Assembly: GCA_944393225.1 (NCBI GenBank)
Contig: CALXZK010000007.1
Location: 1-64,000 of the forward strand
DNA: 64,000 bases
Source of the DNA: an uncultured Alphaproteobacteria bacterium
GTDB lineage: Bacteria; Pseudomonadota; Alphaproteobacteria; RF32; CAG-239
Direction: 5' to 3'
Shown: positions 1 to 7,701 of the stretch, piece by piece
Layout: each line of letters starts with the position of its first letter
How positions within the stretch are numbered: position 1 is the first letter of the stretch
The notes under the pieces: generated by a model
The model's database searches: none
What the model was told of the DNA's origin: nothing
What the model saw: only the letters and a program-made list of their open reading frames with translations
Position numbers and translations under genes: made by a program

Positions 1-306
1 TACGGTGATGTTCGTAACATTGAAGTTGAAGCCGGTGTTAAGGTTGAGAAAACATATCTCCGCAAGAACGGCTATGCAAAACTTTATGTTAAACCGAGCA
101 TTATCCAAAATATTGGCAGCGGTGATGTTCAAGTTACCTCGTTACGCAAGGTTGATGGCTTAGAGAACTCAACACTTGGAAGAATTGAAGTTGGTGGTTC
201 GATGAGCTTTGATGAACAATGGAGCGGCTATGCTAACGCTGCTTACACGTTCGGCAGTGATTACACGAATGCTGCAGTCAACGCCGGACTTAACTACGCA
301 TTCTAA
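1..306 (+). CDS. Autotransporter, C-terminal beta-barrel fragment (5' end outside window)
   Basis: The window opens in frame inside the last 101 codons of an outer-membrane autotransporter. The protein ends in the strand pattern closing a barrel, with the terminal aromatic residue (NAGLNYAF) expected of a substrate recognised by the BAM complex. It is almost identical to the last 101 residues of the complete autotransporter at 32871-36560; apart from a short stretch near the end (NAAVNAG here, NLGLNAG there) the differences I see are largely synonymous. The passenger domain lies upstream of the window, so nothing can be said about ligand or function. The gene is followed directly by a structured intergenic repeat that also follows the second autotransporter. 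Confidence 0.85.
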   Translation, partial: YGDVRNIEVEAGVKVEKTYLRKNGYAKLYVKPSIIQNIGSGDVQVTSLRKVDGLENSTLGRIEVGGSMSFDEQWSGYANAAYTFGSDYTNAAVNAGLNYAF

Positions 307-567
307 AAAAGACGTATAGCGGGCGATTAGGGCGTTGCCATCAGAAAAAAGTTTTCTCATGTACGTTTTTGTACACTCCGGTACTTTTTTCCTCGGCGCC
401 TACTACTCGCCTCGCTCTCCGTCTTTTTATTGTGCCACGAGGAACTATTCGGAGAAAATCTTATTATCTTCTTCGTATAATCCATTTTTCCGGTGCTACG
501 TGTGGCGTTTACTTTTCCGTCTTTTTGGGGTGCCTTGTGGAAATTACGTTTATATTGAATTAAAAAA
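307..567 (+). repeat. Structured intergenic repeat, copy 1
   Basis: This stretch has no convincing gene. It holds a nested hairpin: outer arms AGAAAAAAGT (343-352) and ACTTTTTTCCT (383-393), inner arms TGTAC (360-364) and GTACA (371-375) around a 6-base loop, then about 65 bases peculiar to this copy, then CTTATTATCTTCTTCGTATAA (460-480, first 20 bases shared in pattern with other copies). The last part, about 500-567, closely matches the end of copy 2 (36691-36757). The overall order of elements matches copies at 36561, 45260 and 61194, but arm sequences differ while pairing is kept. Confidence 0.7.
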
Positions 568-591
568 GGGAGTGTTTACTCACTCCCTTTT
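562..591 (-). terminator. Intrinsic terminator of the cvpA transcript
   Basis: GGGAGTG (568-574), a 6-base loop and CACTCCC (581-587), flanked by A-run and T-run, form a perfect 7-bp stem. On the minus strand the A-run at 562-567 becomes the U-tract, immediately after the cvpA stop codon. The T-run on the other side means it could also stop plus-strand transcripts leaving the autotransporter. Confidence 0.85.
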
Positions 592-594
592 CTT

Positions 595-1365
595 TTATTC
601 TACAGCATTTTCTATCAGCCTATCTAAATTGCCTCTTTCGCTATCATTATAGCTTTTGGCTTTGGCTGCTTCTTCTTGCTTCTTTTTCTTTGCCGCCTCA
701 ATCTTTGCATTGGCTTTGCTATTATCAATAACCTTTATCGGTTCTTTTTTCTTGGCGATTTTCGGTTGAGCTAGCATCTCAAACAAAACATCTATATCTG
801 TTTTGCTCTTCTCATCATACTCAACTTTTTCTTTTTTCTCGTCTTCGTCAGCACCACTTACGGCTCTGGTTTTATCTCTTATCTTGGCCAGGGTTGATTC
901 CGGAATCAAATCTTCAATCGGTTTGGCAAAAGAACCGGCAATATTAAAGTATTTTGACTCTTGCATAACTTTGGCTTGGTTTTCTTTTGGAACCATCCAG
1001 TTGATTAAAATATAAACCAAAACGACCAGCAAAAAGGCTCTGAAAATACCAAAGAATAAGCCTAAAACTCGGTCTAATCCGCTTAATTTGCTGTTGCGAA
1101 TCGAACCGATTATCTTAGATGTAAGAATAATCCAGATGATGAAAAACAAAATGACAATGCCTGAAGCCGTAGCAACCGCTGCTGCCGAACTGTTGTCTAT
1201 ATATTTCTCAGCAAAAGGTGTTAACATCGGCATAAAGTAAATGACAGCAATAATTGCTAAAACCCAGCCGATTATTGATAATACTTCTTTAATCAACCCC
1301 CTGCCCAAAGCAATCAAGGCAGAAATGGCAACAATGATTAAAATTGCAATATCCAGACTATTCAT
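595..1365 (-). CDS. cvpA: CvpA family inner-membrane protein
   Basis: A 256-residue protein with a hydrophobic N-terminal half containing four likely membrane segments (about residues 5-22, 28-46, 62-85 and 100-125), the CvpA family pattern, with the conserved start MNSLDIAILI and the GLIKEVLSIIGW stretch. The C-terminal 100 residues are highly charged, lysine- and glutamate-rich and probably disordered; this tail is longer than in the E. coli protein, which is about 160 residues. Family members are linked to colicin V production and envelope homeostasis, but the biochemical role is not established. It is the last gene of a run with radA, 13 bp downstream of it, an arrangement common in alphaproteobacteria. 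Confidence 0.85.
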   Translation of the reverse strand: MNSLDIAILIIVAISALIALGRGLIKEVLSIIGWVLAIIAVIYFMPMLTPFAEKYIDNSSAAAVATASGIVILFFIIWIILTSKIIGSIRNSKLSGLDRVLGLFFGIFRAFLLVVLVYILINWMVPKENQAKVMQESKYFNIAGSFAKPIEDLIPESTLAKIRDKTRAVSGADEDEKKEKVEYDEKSKTDIDVLFEMLAQPKIAKKKEPIKVIDNSKANAKIEAAKKKKQEEAAKAKSYNDSERGNLDRLIENAVE

Positions 1366-1378
1366 TGATTTTTTTCCT

Positions 1379-2752
1379 TTAATTAAACCAATTTATCAGG
1401 CGTTGAACATTTCCGATTTCATACACATTCATATCGGTATGCAGACCGGATTTTTTATCTTTATTATGTGTCGGAGGAACAATGCAGCTTGCGAATCCAA
1501 GCTTTTGAGCCTCTTTTAATCTTAAAGAAGGTTGTGTCACGGCCCTTATCTCGCCGGACAAACCAATCTCACCAAAAATGACCATATCATGCGGTAGTGG
1601 CTTGTTGGTCATAGACGATATTACGGCCATGGCAACCGCTAAATCTGCCGCTGGTTCGGTTATTCTCAAGCCGCCGGCAATATTCAGATAAACATCTTGC
1701 GAGCTCAAATTCATGCCGCATCTGGCTTCCAAAACAGCCAAAACCATGGCTAATCTGTTAGAATCCCAACCAACAACGGCTCGCTTGGGGCTGGCGTAGC
1801 CCGTTGGGCTGACAAGTGCTTGAATTTCTACCAACACCGGTCTTGAACCTTCAATACCGGCAAAAACGCAAGAACCGGAGATATTTCCTTGTCTTTCTGC
1901 CAAGAACAAAGCTGATGGGTTTTCAACCTCTACCAAGCCTTGATCCTGCATTTCAAAAACGCCAATCTCATCGGTGGCGCCAAAACGGTTTTTAACCGCA
2001 CGCAAAATGCGGAAATGGTGCCCTCTTTCGCCCTCAAAATAAAGCACTGTATCTACCATATGCTCCAAGACACGCGGTCCGGCAATGGCGCCTTGTTTGG
2101 TCACATGTCCAACCACAAACAAGGTAAAGCCTTTTCTTTTGGCAAGTTTGATTAACTCATAAGAACAAGCCCTCACCTGCGTTACGCTTCCGGGGGTGGA
2201 TTCAACATCCTCCAAATACATGGTTTGAATAGAGTCAATAATCACCACATTGGCATTAGCTTTTTCTAAGGTGGCGACAATATCTCTGATATCTGTTGCA
2301 GAAGCCAAATGTACCGGTGCTTTTTCCAGACCCAATCTTTTGGCTCTTATTCTTACTTGGTCAATGGCCTCTTCTCCGGAGATGTAAAAGACTTCCGGTT
2401 TGCTCGGTAATTCTGCTACTTTGGCACAGGCTTGCAACAGCAAAGTGGATTTACCTATTCCGGGGTCGCCGCCAACCAAAATGACTGAACCGGCAACCAA
2501 ACCGCCACCGCAAACGCGGTCCAGTTCTTTGATGCCGGTCGATAATCTTTCTAAATTTTCTTCAGCTCCGGTTAAAGGAACAAAGTCTATCATTTTGCCT
2601 TTGTGCTTGGGTGTGAGGTTGGAAAACCCCTCACCGCCCACGTGTTCTTCAACAATGGCGTTCCATTCGCCACAAGCATCGCATTTGCCTTGCCATTTGG
2701 GATATACGGCACCGCAATTTTGGCAGACAAAATCTGTTCCCTTCTTTGCCAA
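1379..2752 (-). CDS. radA: DNA repair protein RadA
   Basis: A 457-residue RadA/Sms, a RecA-related DnaB-like helicase that promotes branch migration of recombination intermediates. Domains in order: zinc finger with C10-x2-C13 and C24-x2-C27; RecA-like ATPase with Walker A GGDPGIGKS (94-102) and Walker B ending VVIIDS (about 169-174); the RadA-specific KNRFG motif (254-258); and a C-terminal Lon-protease-like domain without an obvious catalytic serine-lysine pair, as is usual in the family. The length is normal. The start codon lies 3 bases after the stop of the ABC ATPase gene upstream, so the two are probably cotranscribed, with cvpA following. Confidence 0.96.
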   Translation of the reverse strand: MAKKGTDFVCQNCGAVYPKWQGKCDACGEWNAIVEEHVGGEGFSNLTPKHKGKMIDFVPLTGAEENLERLSTGIKELDRVCGGGLVAGSVILVGGDPGIGKSTLLLQACAKVAELPSKPEVFYISGEEAIDQVRIRAKRLGLEKAPVHLASATDIRDIVATLEKANANVVIIDSIQTMYLEDVESTPGSVTQVRACSYELIKLAKRKGFTLFVVGHVTKQGAIAGPRVLEHMVDTVLYFEGERGHHFRILRAVKNRFGATDEIGVFEMQDQGLVEVENPSALFLAERQGNISGSCVFAGIEGSRPVLVEIQALVSPTGYASPKRAVVGWDSNRLAMVLAVLEARCGMNLSSQDVYLNIAGGLRITEPAADLAVAMAVISSMTNKPLPHDMVIFGEIGLSGEIRAVTQPSLRLKEAQKLGFASCIVPPTHNKDKKSGLHTDMNVYEIGNVQRLINWFN

Positions 2753-2755
2753 AGC

Positions 2756-3520
2756 CTAAACCTCCACTTTTATCGGACCTTCCGAACTGCCGTTGATAAA
2801 CTGACGAACATATTCGTTATTGGTTTTATCAAGCTCTTTAACCGTTCCTTGCCAAATGATTTTGCCTTTATATAACATAGCAATTCTATCGGCAATTTTG
2901 CGGGCAGAAGCCATATCGTGCGTAATGGTCAAGGCAGTAGCTCCCAAACCTTTAACGGATTCAATAATCAAGCCGTTAATCACGTCAGACATAATCGGGT
3001 CCAAACCGGTGGTCGGTTCATCAAAAAAGATGATTTCCGGACGTGTTGCAATAGCTCTTGCCAAACCAACACGTTTTTGCATACCACCCGATAATTCGGA
3101 CGGAGCTAAATCGGCAACATCGGGTGCCAAACCTACTTGGCGTAAAACGCGAATAGCTTCCATTTTGGCATTTTTCTTATCCATTTTTTTGTTTTCCAAC
3201 AAACCGAAAGCCACGTTCTCCCAAACGCTCAAGCTATCAAACAAAGCGCCGCCTTGGAACAACATGCCCATTTTGGCATGAAGTTTCTCTTTTTCTTTTT
3301 CAGAAACACCGACGACTTCTTCATCATCAATCAAAATGGAACCGCTATCCGGTGTTAAAATACCTTGAATACATTTAATCAAAACAGATTTTCCGGTACC
3401 GGAACCACCGATAACAACCAGAGATTCACCTTTTTTGATTTCCAAATCGACACCATCCAAAACAACCTTACGGCCAAATGCTTTGTGAAGATTGGTTATT
3501 TTTATTTTTGTATCACTCAT
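2756..3520 (-). CDS. mlaF: ABC transporter ATPase, MlaF type
   Basis: A 254-residue ATP-binding subunit. Walker A is GGSGTGKS (38-45), the signature is LSGGMQKR (143-150), with the M-Q-K-R variant typical of the Mla/Ttg2/Mkl subfamily, and Walker B is IIFFDE (163-168) followed by the D-loop. It should energise lipid transport between inner and outer membranes, working with the MlaE-like permease encoded immediately upstream (21 bp between genes). No MlaD (MCE-domain) gene is adjacent, which is unusual for a complete operon but seen when mlaD lies elsewhere. The mlaF symbol rests on family resemblance and the mlaE neighbour. Confidence 0.88.
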   Translation of the reverse strand: MSDTKIKITNLHKAFGRKVVLDGVDLEIKKGESLVVIGGSGTGKSVLIKCIQGILTPDSGSILIDDEEVVGVSEKEKEKLHAKMGMLFQGGALFDSLSVWENVAFGLLENKKMDKKNAKMEAIRVLRQVGLAPDVADLAPSELSGGMQKRVGLARAIATRPEIIFFDEPTTGLDPIMSDVINGLIIESVKGLGATALTITHDMASARKIADRIAMLYKGKIIWQGTVKELDKTNNEYVRQFINGSSEGPIKVEV

Positions 3521-3541
3521 TTTATTTTCTCCACTTGAAGC

Positions 3542-4321
3542 TTATTTTGAAAAGAACATACCGGTAATGATATAGTTGAAAATCAAAATCAAAATTGATG
3601 AAGACACAACGGCATTGGTTGTGGCATCACCCACACCTTGCGCGCCGCCCTTGGATTTGAAACCGTTGTAGCAGCCCATAACAGCGATGATAAAGCCGAA
3701 AACAGCTGCTTTAACAACACCGGTGGTGATGTCCAAAGCCTCTAAGTTATCAATGGTAGATTTGATGTAGTTTGCCGGATTGAAGCCCAATTGATAAACA
3801 CCGACAACATATCCGCCGTAAATACCGATAACGTCACCAATCAATACCAACAACGGCAAAACGATTACAGCTGCGACAATACGCGGAGTGATTAAATATT
3901 TATACGGGTTGGTTGACAAAGTGGTTAACGCATCAATTTGTTCGGTAACGCGCATGGTACCGATTTCAGCAGCCATAGCGGCACCGATACGACCGGCAAC
4001 CATCAAAGCTGACAATACAGGTGCCAACTCACGCGTAACAGAAATTAAAACCACGGAAGCAACCGCACTCTCTGCACCAAAGCGAGAAAAGCCGGAATAG
4101 CTTTGAATGGCGATAACCATACCGGCAAAAATGGTGGTTAAGCCCACAACCGGTAAAGAATAGAAACCGATATCCATGACCTGACGCATGAAATTACGCA
4201 GATAAAACGGAGGTAAAAAGCAGTTTGCTACAGAGCGAATGATGAAAATGGACAACTCGCCCAAGCTTGAGAAAAATTTTACTAAAGGTTTTCCCAATTT
4301 ACGTAAAAATTTTTGAATCAT
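3542..4321 (-). CDS. mlaE: ABC transporter permease, MlaE type
   Basis: A 259-residue integral membrane protein of the MlaE/YrbE family. The N-terminal amphipathic stretch is followed by about five hydrophobic segments, and the family core LTTIFAGMVIAIQSY and the GRIGAAMAAEIGTM stretch (around residues 105-125) are clearly recognisable. With the ATPase encoded 21 bp downstream it forms the membrane part of a phospholipid transporter that maintains outer-membrane asymmetry. The length matches the family (about 260). It is separated from hprK upstream by about 100 bp that contain a short tandem repeat. Confidence 0.9.
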   Translation of the reverse strand: MIQKFLRKLGKPLVKFFSSLGELSIFIIRSVANCFLPPFYLRNFMRQVMDIGFYSLPVVGLTTIFAGMVIAIQSYSGFSRFGAESAVASVVLISVTRELAPVLSALMVAGRIGAAMAAEIGTMRVTEQIDALTTLSTNPYKYLITPRIVAAVIVLPLLVLIGDVIGIYGGYVVGVYQLGFNPANYIKSTIDNLEALDITTGVVKAAVFGFIIAVMGCYNGFKSKGGAQGVGDATTNAVVSSSILILIFNYIITGMFFSK

Positions 4322-4390
4322 TGTATATATACTTTCAAACAGATTAATCTAGATTGATGTTATATTATGACTTCATCTTTGATAAATCAA

Positions 4391-4413
4391 CAAACTTATC
4401 AAACTTATCAAAC
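4391..4413. repeat. Short tandem repeat, 9-bp unit
   Basis: CAAACTTAT occurs twice in tandem (4391-4399, 4400-4408) followed by CAAAC, between hprK and mlaE. It lies in non-coding sequence just downstream of the hprK stop. No function is evident. Confidence 0.6.
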
Positions 4414-4422
4414 CAAGAACGA

Positions 4423-4839
4423 TTATTTTAAAGATAAAGCTAAAATGATTTTATTGACGGCAGAAACTTCAAAAGCACAGATTTTGATTTTGGGAACGGA
4501 AATCCCTTCCAATTCTACAGTTTCAGGTTCCGGTAAGCGTTCAATGCTGCTTGAATCTTTAACCAAATCGACAACCAAATTAACTTCTGCCGATTTTTTG
4601 GAAGAAAAATGTGCCAAGCCAATACCCCTCACCTCAAGCATGTTGGCTATTGTTTTGATGCCATAGGCTTTCAATTTGCCTCTTTTGGCAAAAATATCAA
4701 CTCTATCGTCGCCTATAAGCGTGCAGCCTTTATCCATAATCAAGCGTAAGGCTAAATCCGACTTACCGCTGCCCGATTTGCCTCTGATTAAAATTCCTTT
4801 ACCAAAGTAGGAAACACATGTTGCATGAATATTTGCCAT
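4423..4839 (-). CDS. hprK: HPr kinase/phosphorylase, short alphaproteobacterial form
   Basis: A 138-residue protein equal to the catalytic C-terminal domain of HprK. The P-loop is RGKSGSGKSDLAL (19-31), followed by GDDRVD (43-48), and the family signature EVRGIGL lies at about 70-76. The N-terminal domain of the roughly 310-residue Firmicutes enzymes is absent, as is normal in alphaproteobacteria. It phosphorylates HPr or NPr-like proteins of a regulatory phosphotransferase system. In many alphaproteobacteria it neighbours a two-component system and PTS genes; here it follows tsaE by 2 bp, and no PTS gene is present in the window, so its partner must be encoded elsewhere. Confidence 0.88.
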   Translation of the reverse strand: MANIHATCVSYFGKGILIRGKSGSGKSDLALRLIMDKGCTLIGDDRVDIFAKRGKLKAYGIKTIANMLEVRGIGLAHFSSKKSAEVNLVVDLVKDSSSIERLPEPETVELEGISVPKIKICAFEVSAVNKIILALSLK

Positions 4840-4841
4840 TT

Positions 4842-5312
4842 TTATTTGCCGTTCAACAACCCAAAACGTTTTTTTCTTTCCGGTTCGGTAGCAAAAATTT
4901 CAAACAAACGACCTTCATCCAAAGGTGTGATTTTGATTGTGATGGCACGGCGCGGCAAATAGCCACCCATTTTTTCCGACCACTCAATCAAGCAAACACC
5001 TTGATACATCGCCTCTTCCATGCCAAGCTCAAAAATCTCGTCAGGATCTTTCAGACGATATAGATCAAAGTGATAAATCTCAAAGTCCGGAGCATCATAT
5101 GTTTGCAACAAGGTAAAGGTTGGGCTTGGGACATCAGTATTACCGACCAAACTTTGTATAAAAGCTCGGCTAAAAACACTTTTTCCCATACCTAAAGTTC
5201 CGTCAAGAGCAAATATATCACCCTTTTGAGCTATCTTAGCAATTCGTTGTCCCAAAGAAACCGTGTCAGCTTCCGTTTTTGACAAATATGAATAAACCGC
5301 TTCCATTTTCAC
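4842..5312 (-). CDS. tsaE: tRNA threonylcarbamoyladenosine biosynthesis ATPase TsaE
   Basis: A 156-residue P-loop ATPase with Walker A GTLGMGKS (38-45), the SPTFTL motif (63-68) and the later YHFDLYRL and EWSEK stretches, all diagnostic of TsaE. It supports the TsaBDE complex that installs t6A at position 37 of ANN-decoding tRNAs; tsaD is also in the window at 40216-41295, while tsaB is not seen. The length is normal. It begins 2 bp after the SNase-like gene ends upstream and is followed closely by hprK, suggesting one transcript. Confidence 0.94.
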   Translation of the reverse strand: MKMEAVYSYLSKTEADTVSLGQRIAKIAQKGDIFALDGTLGMGKSVFSRAFIQSLVGNTDVPSPTFTLLQTYDAPDFEIYHFDLYRLKDPDEIFELGMEEAMYQGVCLIEWSEKMGGYLPRRAITIKITPLDEGRLFEIFATEPERKKRFGLLNGK

Positions 5313-5314
5313 TC

Positions 5315-6304
5315 CTAAAAGTTAAGCATGCTTTTGCGCTCTTTTTTAGGCTTGGTGATTTTGATATTCGGTTTTCTGGCTTTCATTTTACGCCAATCTT
5401 CCGGACTATAGAATTTTCCTTGCCACAAACCATCACGACGGCTCATTGCTTGCTCTTGATAAGGAACATATACATCAGAATATTTGGTGTAGGCAATTGC
5501 CCAACCGGCATTAACCAATGCGGCACCGATGTCATATTGACCTAAAGAGCAAACACCCATCATGTTGCCTTTTTTGTCTTGTTGCATGATATGGCATTCA
5601 ACCGGATTATCCATCAGCCAATCGCGCAGCCATGTTGCAGCAACACGACCACAATGATATGCTCTGCCCATTTTGTTGGCACAGGTTTGGTCAGCTTCCG
5701 GCGCATCGATGGCAAATAGGCGAATATAACGACCATCCATCATCAAAGTATCACCGTTCACAACGCGAACAGGACCAATTATTGAAGGATAATCTTGCGG
5801 GCTTGCCGGGCGTTGTGCTTGCTGTTTTTTACCGCCAAAGTTTTGCAAAACTTTTTCAAATGTTTTGGCGGTTTGGGCGTGAGGTGTAGGTTGTCGCAAT
5901 TGAGGAACATCATTTAACTCGGCATTATCAATCACACCCTCTTCCGAAGCATCCAAGCCATCTATTTCTTCTTCACTCAAAACCATCATAGAAGGTGTGG
6001 TTTGTTGTTCGCTTTGTCCAAGAAAAGATTTTAATGTCGGAATGACACCGTTAATGCCATTATTGAAGCCGCCGATTGCGTAGACTATAAAGGTTATAAT
6101 ACCGGCAAAAATCAAAAATGACGGCAAACATCCCATGGCACGCCATGCCATTTTTACAAAGATGTATAAAACAACCAAGCCGATTAAGAAAAGTATAAAT
6201 CCGCCGCCTTGCATCATTAAACTTTTGCTTTGTGTTCCGGCTCCGCCCCAAAAAATAAGGAGAAAAGCACCTAATGCTGTTAAAATTTTTTTCAGAAAGC
6301 CCAT
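5315..6304 (-). CDS. Membrane-anchored staphylococcal-nuclease-like protein, altered active site
   Basis: A 329-residue protein. Residues 8-80 contain two or three membrane segments, 81-175 are a polar, probably unstructured linker, and 176-305 are an SNase/thermonuclease fold (VVNGDTL, RLFAIDAPE, GRVAATWL, LVNAGWAIAY). In staphylococcal nuclease the key residues are R35, D40, E43 and R87. Here R195, D200 and E203 are kept, but the position matching R87 in the D-K-x-G-R motif is N247 (DKKGN). Catalysis may therefore be weakened or lost. The membrane module resembles the 103-residue protein encoded just upstream (6401-6712), both ending in an A-W-R element. The role is unknown; a periplasmic or cytoplasmic orientation cannot be decided. 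Confidence 0.75.
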   Translation of the reverse strand: MGFLKKILTALGAFLLIFWGGAGTQSKSLMMQGGGFILFLIGLVVLYIFVKMAWRAMGCLPSFLIFAGIITFIVYAIGGFNNGINGVIPTLKSFLGQSEQQTTPSMMVLSEEEIDGLDASEEGVIDNAELNDVPQLRQPTPHAQTAKTFEKVLQNFGGKKQQAQRPASPQDYPSIIGPVRVVNGDTLMMDGRYIRLFAIDAPEADQTCANKMGRAYHCGRVAATWLRDWLMDNPVECHIMQQDKKGNMMGVCSLGQYDIGAALVNAGWAIAYTKYSDVYVPYQEQAMSRRDGLWQGKFYSPEDWRKMKARKPNIKITKPKKERKSMLNF

Positions 6305-6395
6305 TTTTTCACCTACATTTTTTTTGTAACTTCTATTGAATATTACATTTATATTCCGCTTTGGTAAATATATGGTTACCGAATTTAATTAAAAA

Positions 6396-6419
6396 AGGTC
6401 TTACTTTTCGGTAAGACCT
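6396..6419 (-). terminator. Intrinsic terminator after the parAB transcript
   Basis: AGGTCTTAC (6396-6404) pairs perfectly with GTAAGACCT (6411-6419) around a 6-base loop, with A-run and T-run on the two sides. On the minus strand the U-tract follows. The stem includes the stop codon and last four codons of the small membrane protein gene at 6401-6712, so the terminator is embedded in the coding end. Confidence 0.85.
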
Positions 6420-6712
6420 TTTCTGATATCTACATCTTCGATCAATTCTTGCGTGGCGTGATTTATTCCCGGCAGACTGAACTCTATGATTTCAAAGTAG
6501 CTCAATAAATAAATCATAAAAAATACACTCAAGATTAAAAATAATATTCGCCATGCAATTTTGGCAATAAAATTCAGGATGAGAAAACCGATTATAAAAG
6601 ACAGCGCCCAGCCGATTTTGGATAACCAGTCTTCTCCTCCTATTCCTAAAGAACCAGCAACAAAAGTGCCGATTATTATTAAGGCTATGATAAAATATTT
6701 AATCAAAAACAT
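6401..6712 (-). CDS. Small membrane protein of unknown function
   Basis: A 103-residue protein that I do not recognise. It has two or three hydrophobic segments (about residues 3-22, 32-50 and 53-72) and a short polar C-terminus. Its ATG overlaps the parB stop codon by one base, so it is probably translationally coupled to parB and belongs to the rsmG-parA-parB transcript. The middle part resembles the membrane module of the adjacent SNase-like protein, each with a hydrophobic run leading into A-W-R. In related bacteria holA often follows parB; this is not HolA. Confidence 0.65.
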   Translation of the reverse strand: MFLIKYFIIALIIIGTFVAGSLGIGGEDWLSKIGWALSFIIGFLILNFIAKIAWRILFLILSVFFMIYLLSYFEIIEFSLPGINHATQELIEDVDIRKGLTEK

Positions 6713-7701
6713 CAGTCAACAACTTTAATTGTAAATTTTTCGTTGTTTTGAGTAACCGGCTCTGATTTAAATACAGTGTTCGGATTTTGATTTTTCACAT
6801 TTTTTTTGCTTCCATCCAAAATATCAATAATCATATCCAACTCTGCAGGAGAGGCGTATTGCAACACTACTTTACCGCCACCCATTTTGCTTGGTGTAAT
6901 TTTGATTCTTAAGCCAAGCTCTTTATTCAGATCATTTTCAATATCGGTTAAATCTTGGTCTTTTTTAACAACCACTTTTTCTTTTTTAGGCTCTTTTTGT
7001 TTAGCAACCAATTCTTCAACCTGACGAACATTCAAATCTTTGGCAATAATTTGTTTTGCCAACTCTACAGCATTATCCAAACCAACCAAAGCTCTGGCGT
7101 GTCCGGCAGAAAGTTTGTTTTCTTTTACCATATTTTGAATTTCTTGCGGCAAATTCAACAATCTTAATGTGTTGGCAATATGGCTTCTGGATTTGCCGAC
7201 AATTTGTGACAAGGCTTCTTGTGTGTGTGAAAACTCGGTTATCAATCTTTGCAAGCCTTCGGCTTCTTCAATGGCACTTAAGTTTTCACGCAACAAGTTT
7301 TCAACTAAAGCAACTTCAAGAGCTTCTTGATCGGAAAATTCTTTAACAATAACCGGAACTTCTTTTAATCCAGCAATTTTTGCGGCACGCCAACGGCGCT
7401 CACCGGCAATAATCTCATATTTATCACCTTGTTTTCTAACCAAAAGGGGTTGCAAAACACCTTTTTCTTTGATGGATTCAACCAATGCATCTAAAGCTTC
7501 TTTATCAAACTCTGTACGCGGTTGATATTTTCCGGCATGCAAATCGTTAATATTAATTGTATTGACGTTGCGGGGCTGTACATTTTCGCTTTGATGTTTT
7601 TCAACCGGCATTTCCATTAAAACATCTAAATCGACATCATCTCCGCCGAGCAATGCACCCAAACCACGACCCAAACTTTTTTTCTTATTATCTTCTAACA
7701 T
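6712..7701 (-). CDS. parB: Chromosome partitioning protein ParB
   Basis: A 329-residue ParB/Spo0J. Domains in order: N-terminal start with the GRGLGALLG element (about 11-19) that contacts ParA; CTP-binding ParB/Srx domain with the GERRWRAA motif (100-107); helix-turn-helix around 150-180 that reads parS; and a C-terminal dimerisation domain. It is a CTP switch that loads at parS and slides along DNA. Exact or near-exact parS sites lie nearby in rsmG (9060-9075) and mnmG (11865-11880). It overlaps parA by 7 bases. A copy of the 15-bp origin-domain motif (6766-6780) lies inside its 3' coding part. Confidence 0.97.
   Translation of the reverse strand: MLEDNKKKSLGRGLGALLGGDDVDLDVLMEMPVEKHQSENVQPRNVNTININDLHAGKYQPRTEFDKEALDALVESIKEKGVLQPLLVRKQGDKYEIIAGERRWRAAKIAGLKEVPVIVKEFSDQEALEVALVENLLRENLSAIEEAEGLQRLITEFSHTQEALSQIVGKSRSHIANTLRLLNLPQEIQNMVKENKLSAGHARALVGLDNAVELAKQIIAKDLNVRQVEELVAKQKEPKKEKVVVKKDQDLTDIENDLNKELGLRIKITPSKMGGGKVVLQYASPAELDMIIDILDGSKKNVKNQNPNTVFKSEPVTQNNEKFTIKVVD
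6766..6780 (+). repeat. Origin-domain 15-bp motif, copy 1 (in parB)
   Basis: TTTAAATACAGTGTT, one of seven copies of the consensus TTTAAATAC-R-S-Y-G-T-W found in this orientation only between 6.7 and 23 kb. On the parB coding strand it encodes N-T-V-F-K in a poorly conserved region. Its function is unknown. Confidence 0.6.

Noticed and set aside
335-652. Open frame of 105 codons on the plus strand
   Set aside because: It covers the structured repeat and the cvpA terminator, has low-complexity residue composition and no ribosome-binding site, and overlaps the end of cvpA on the other strand.
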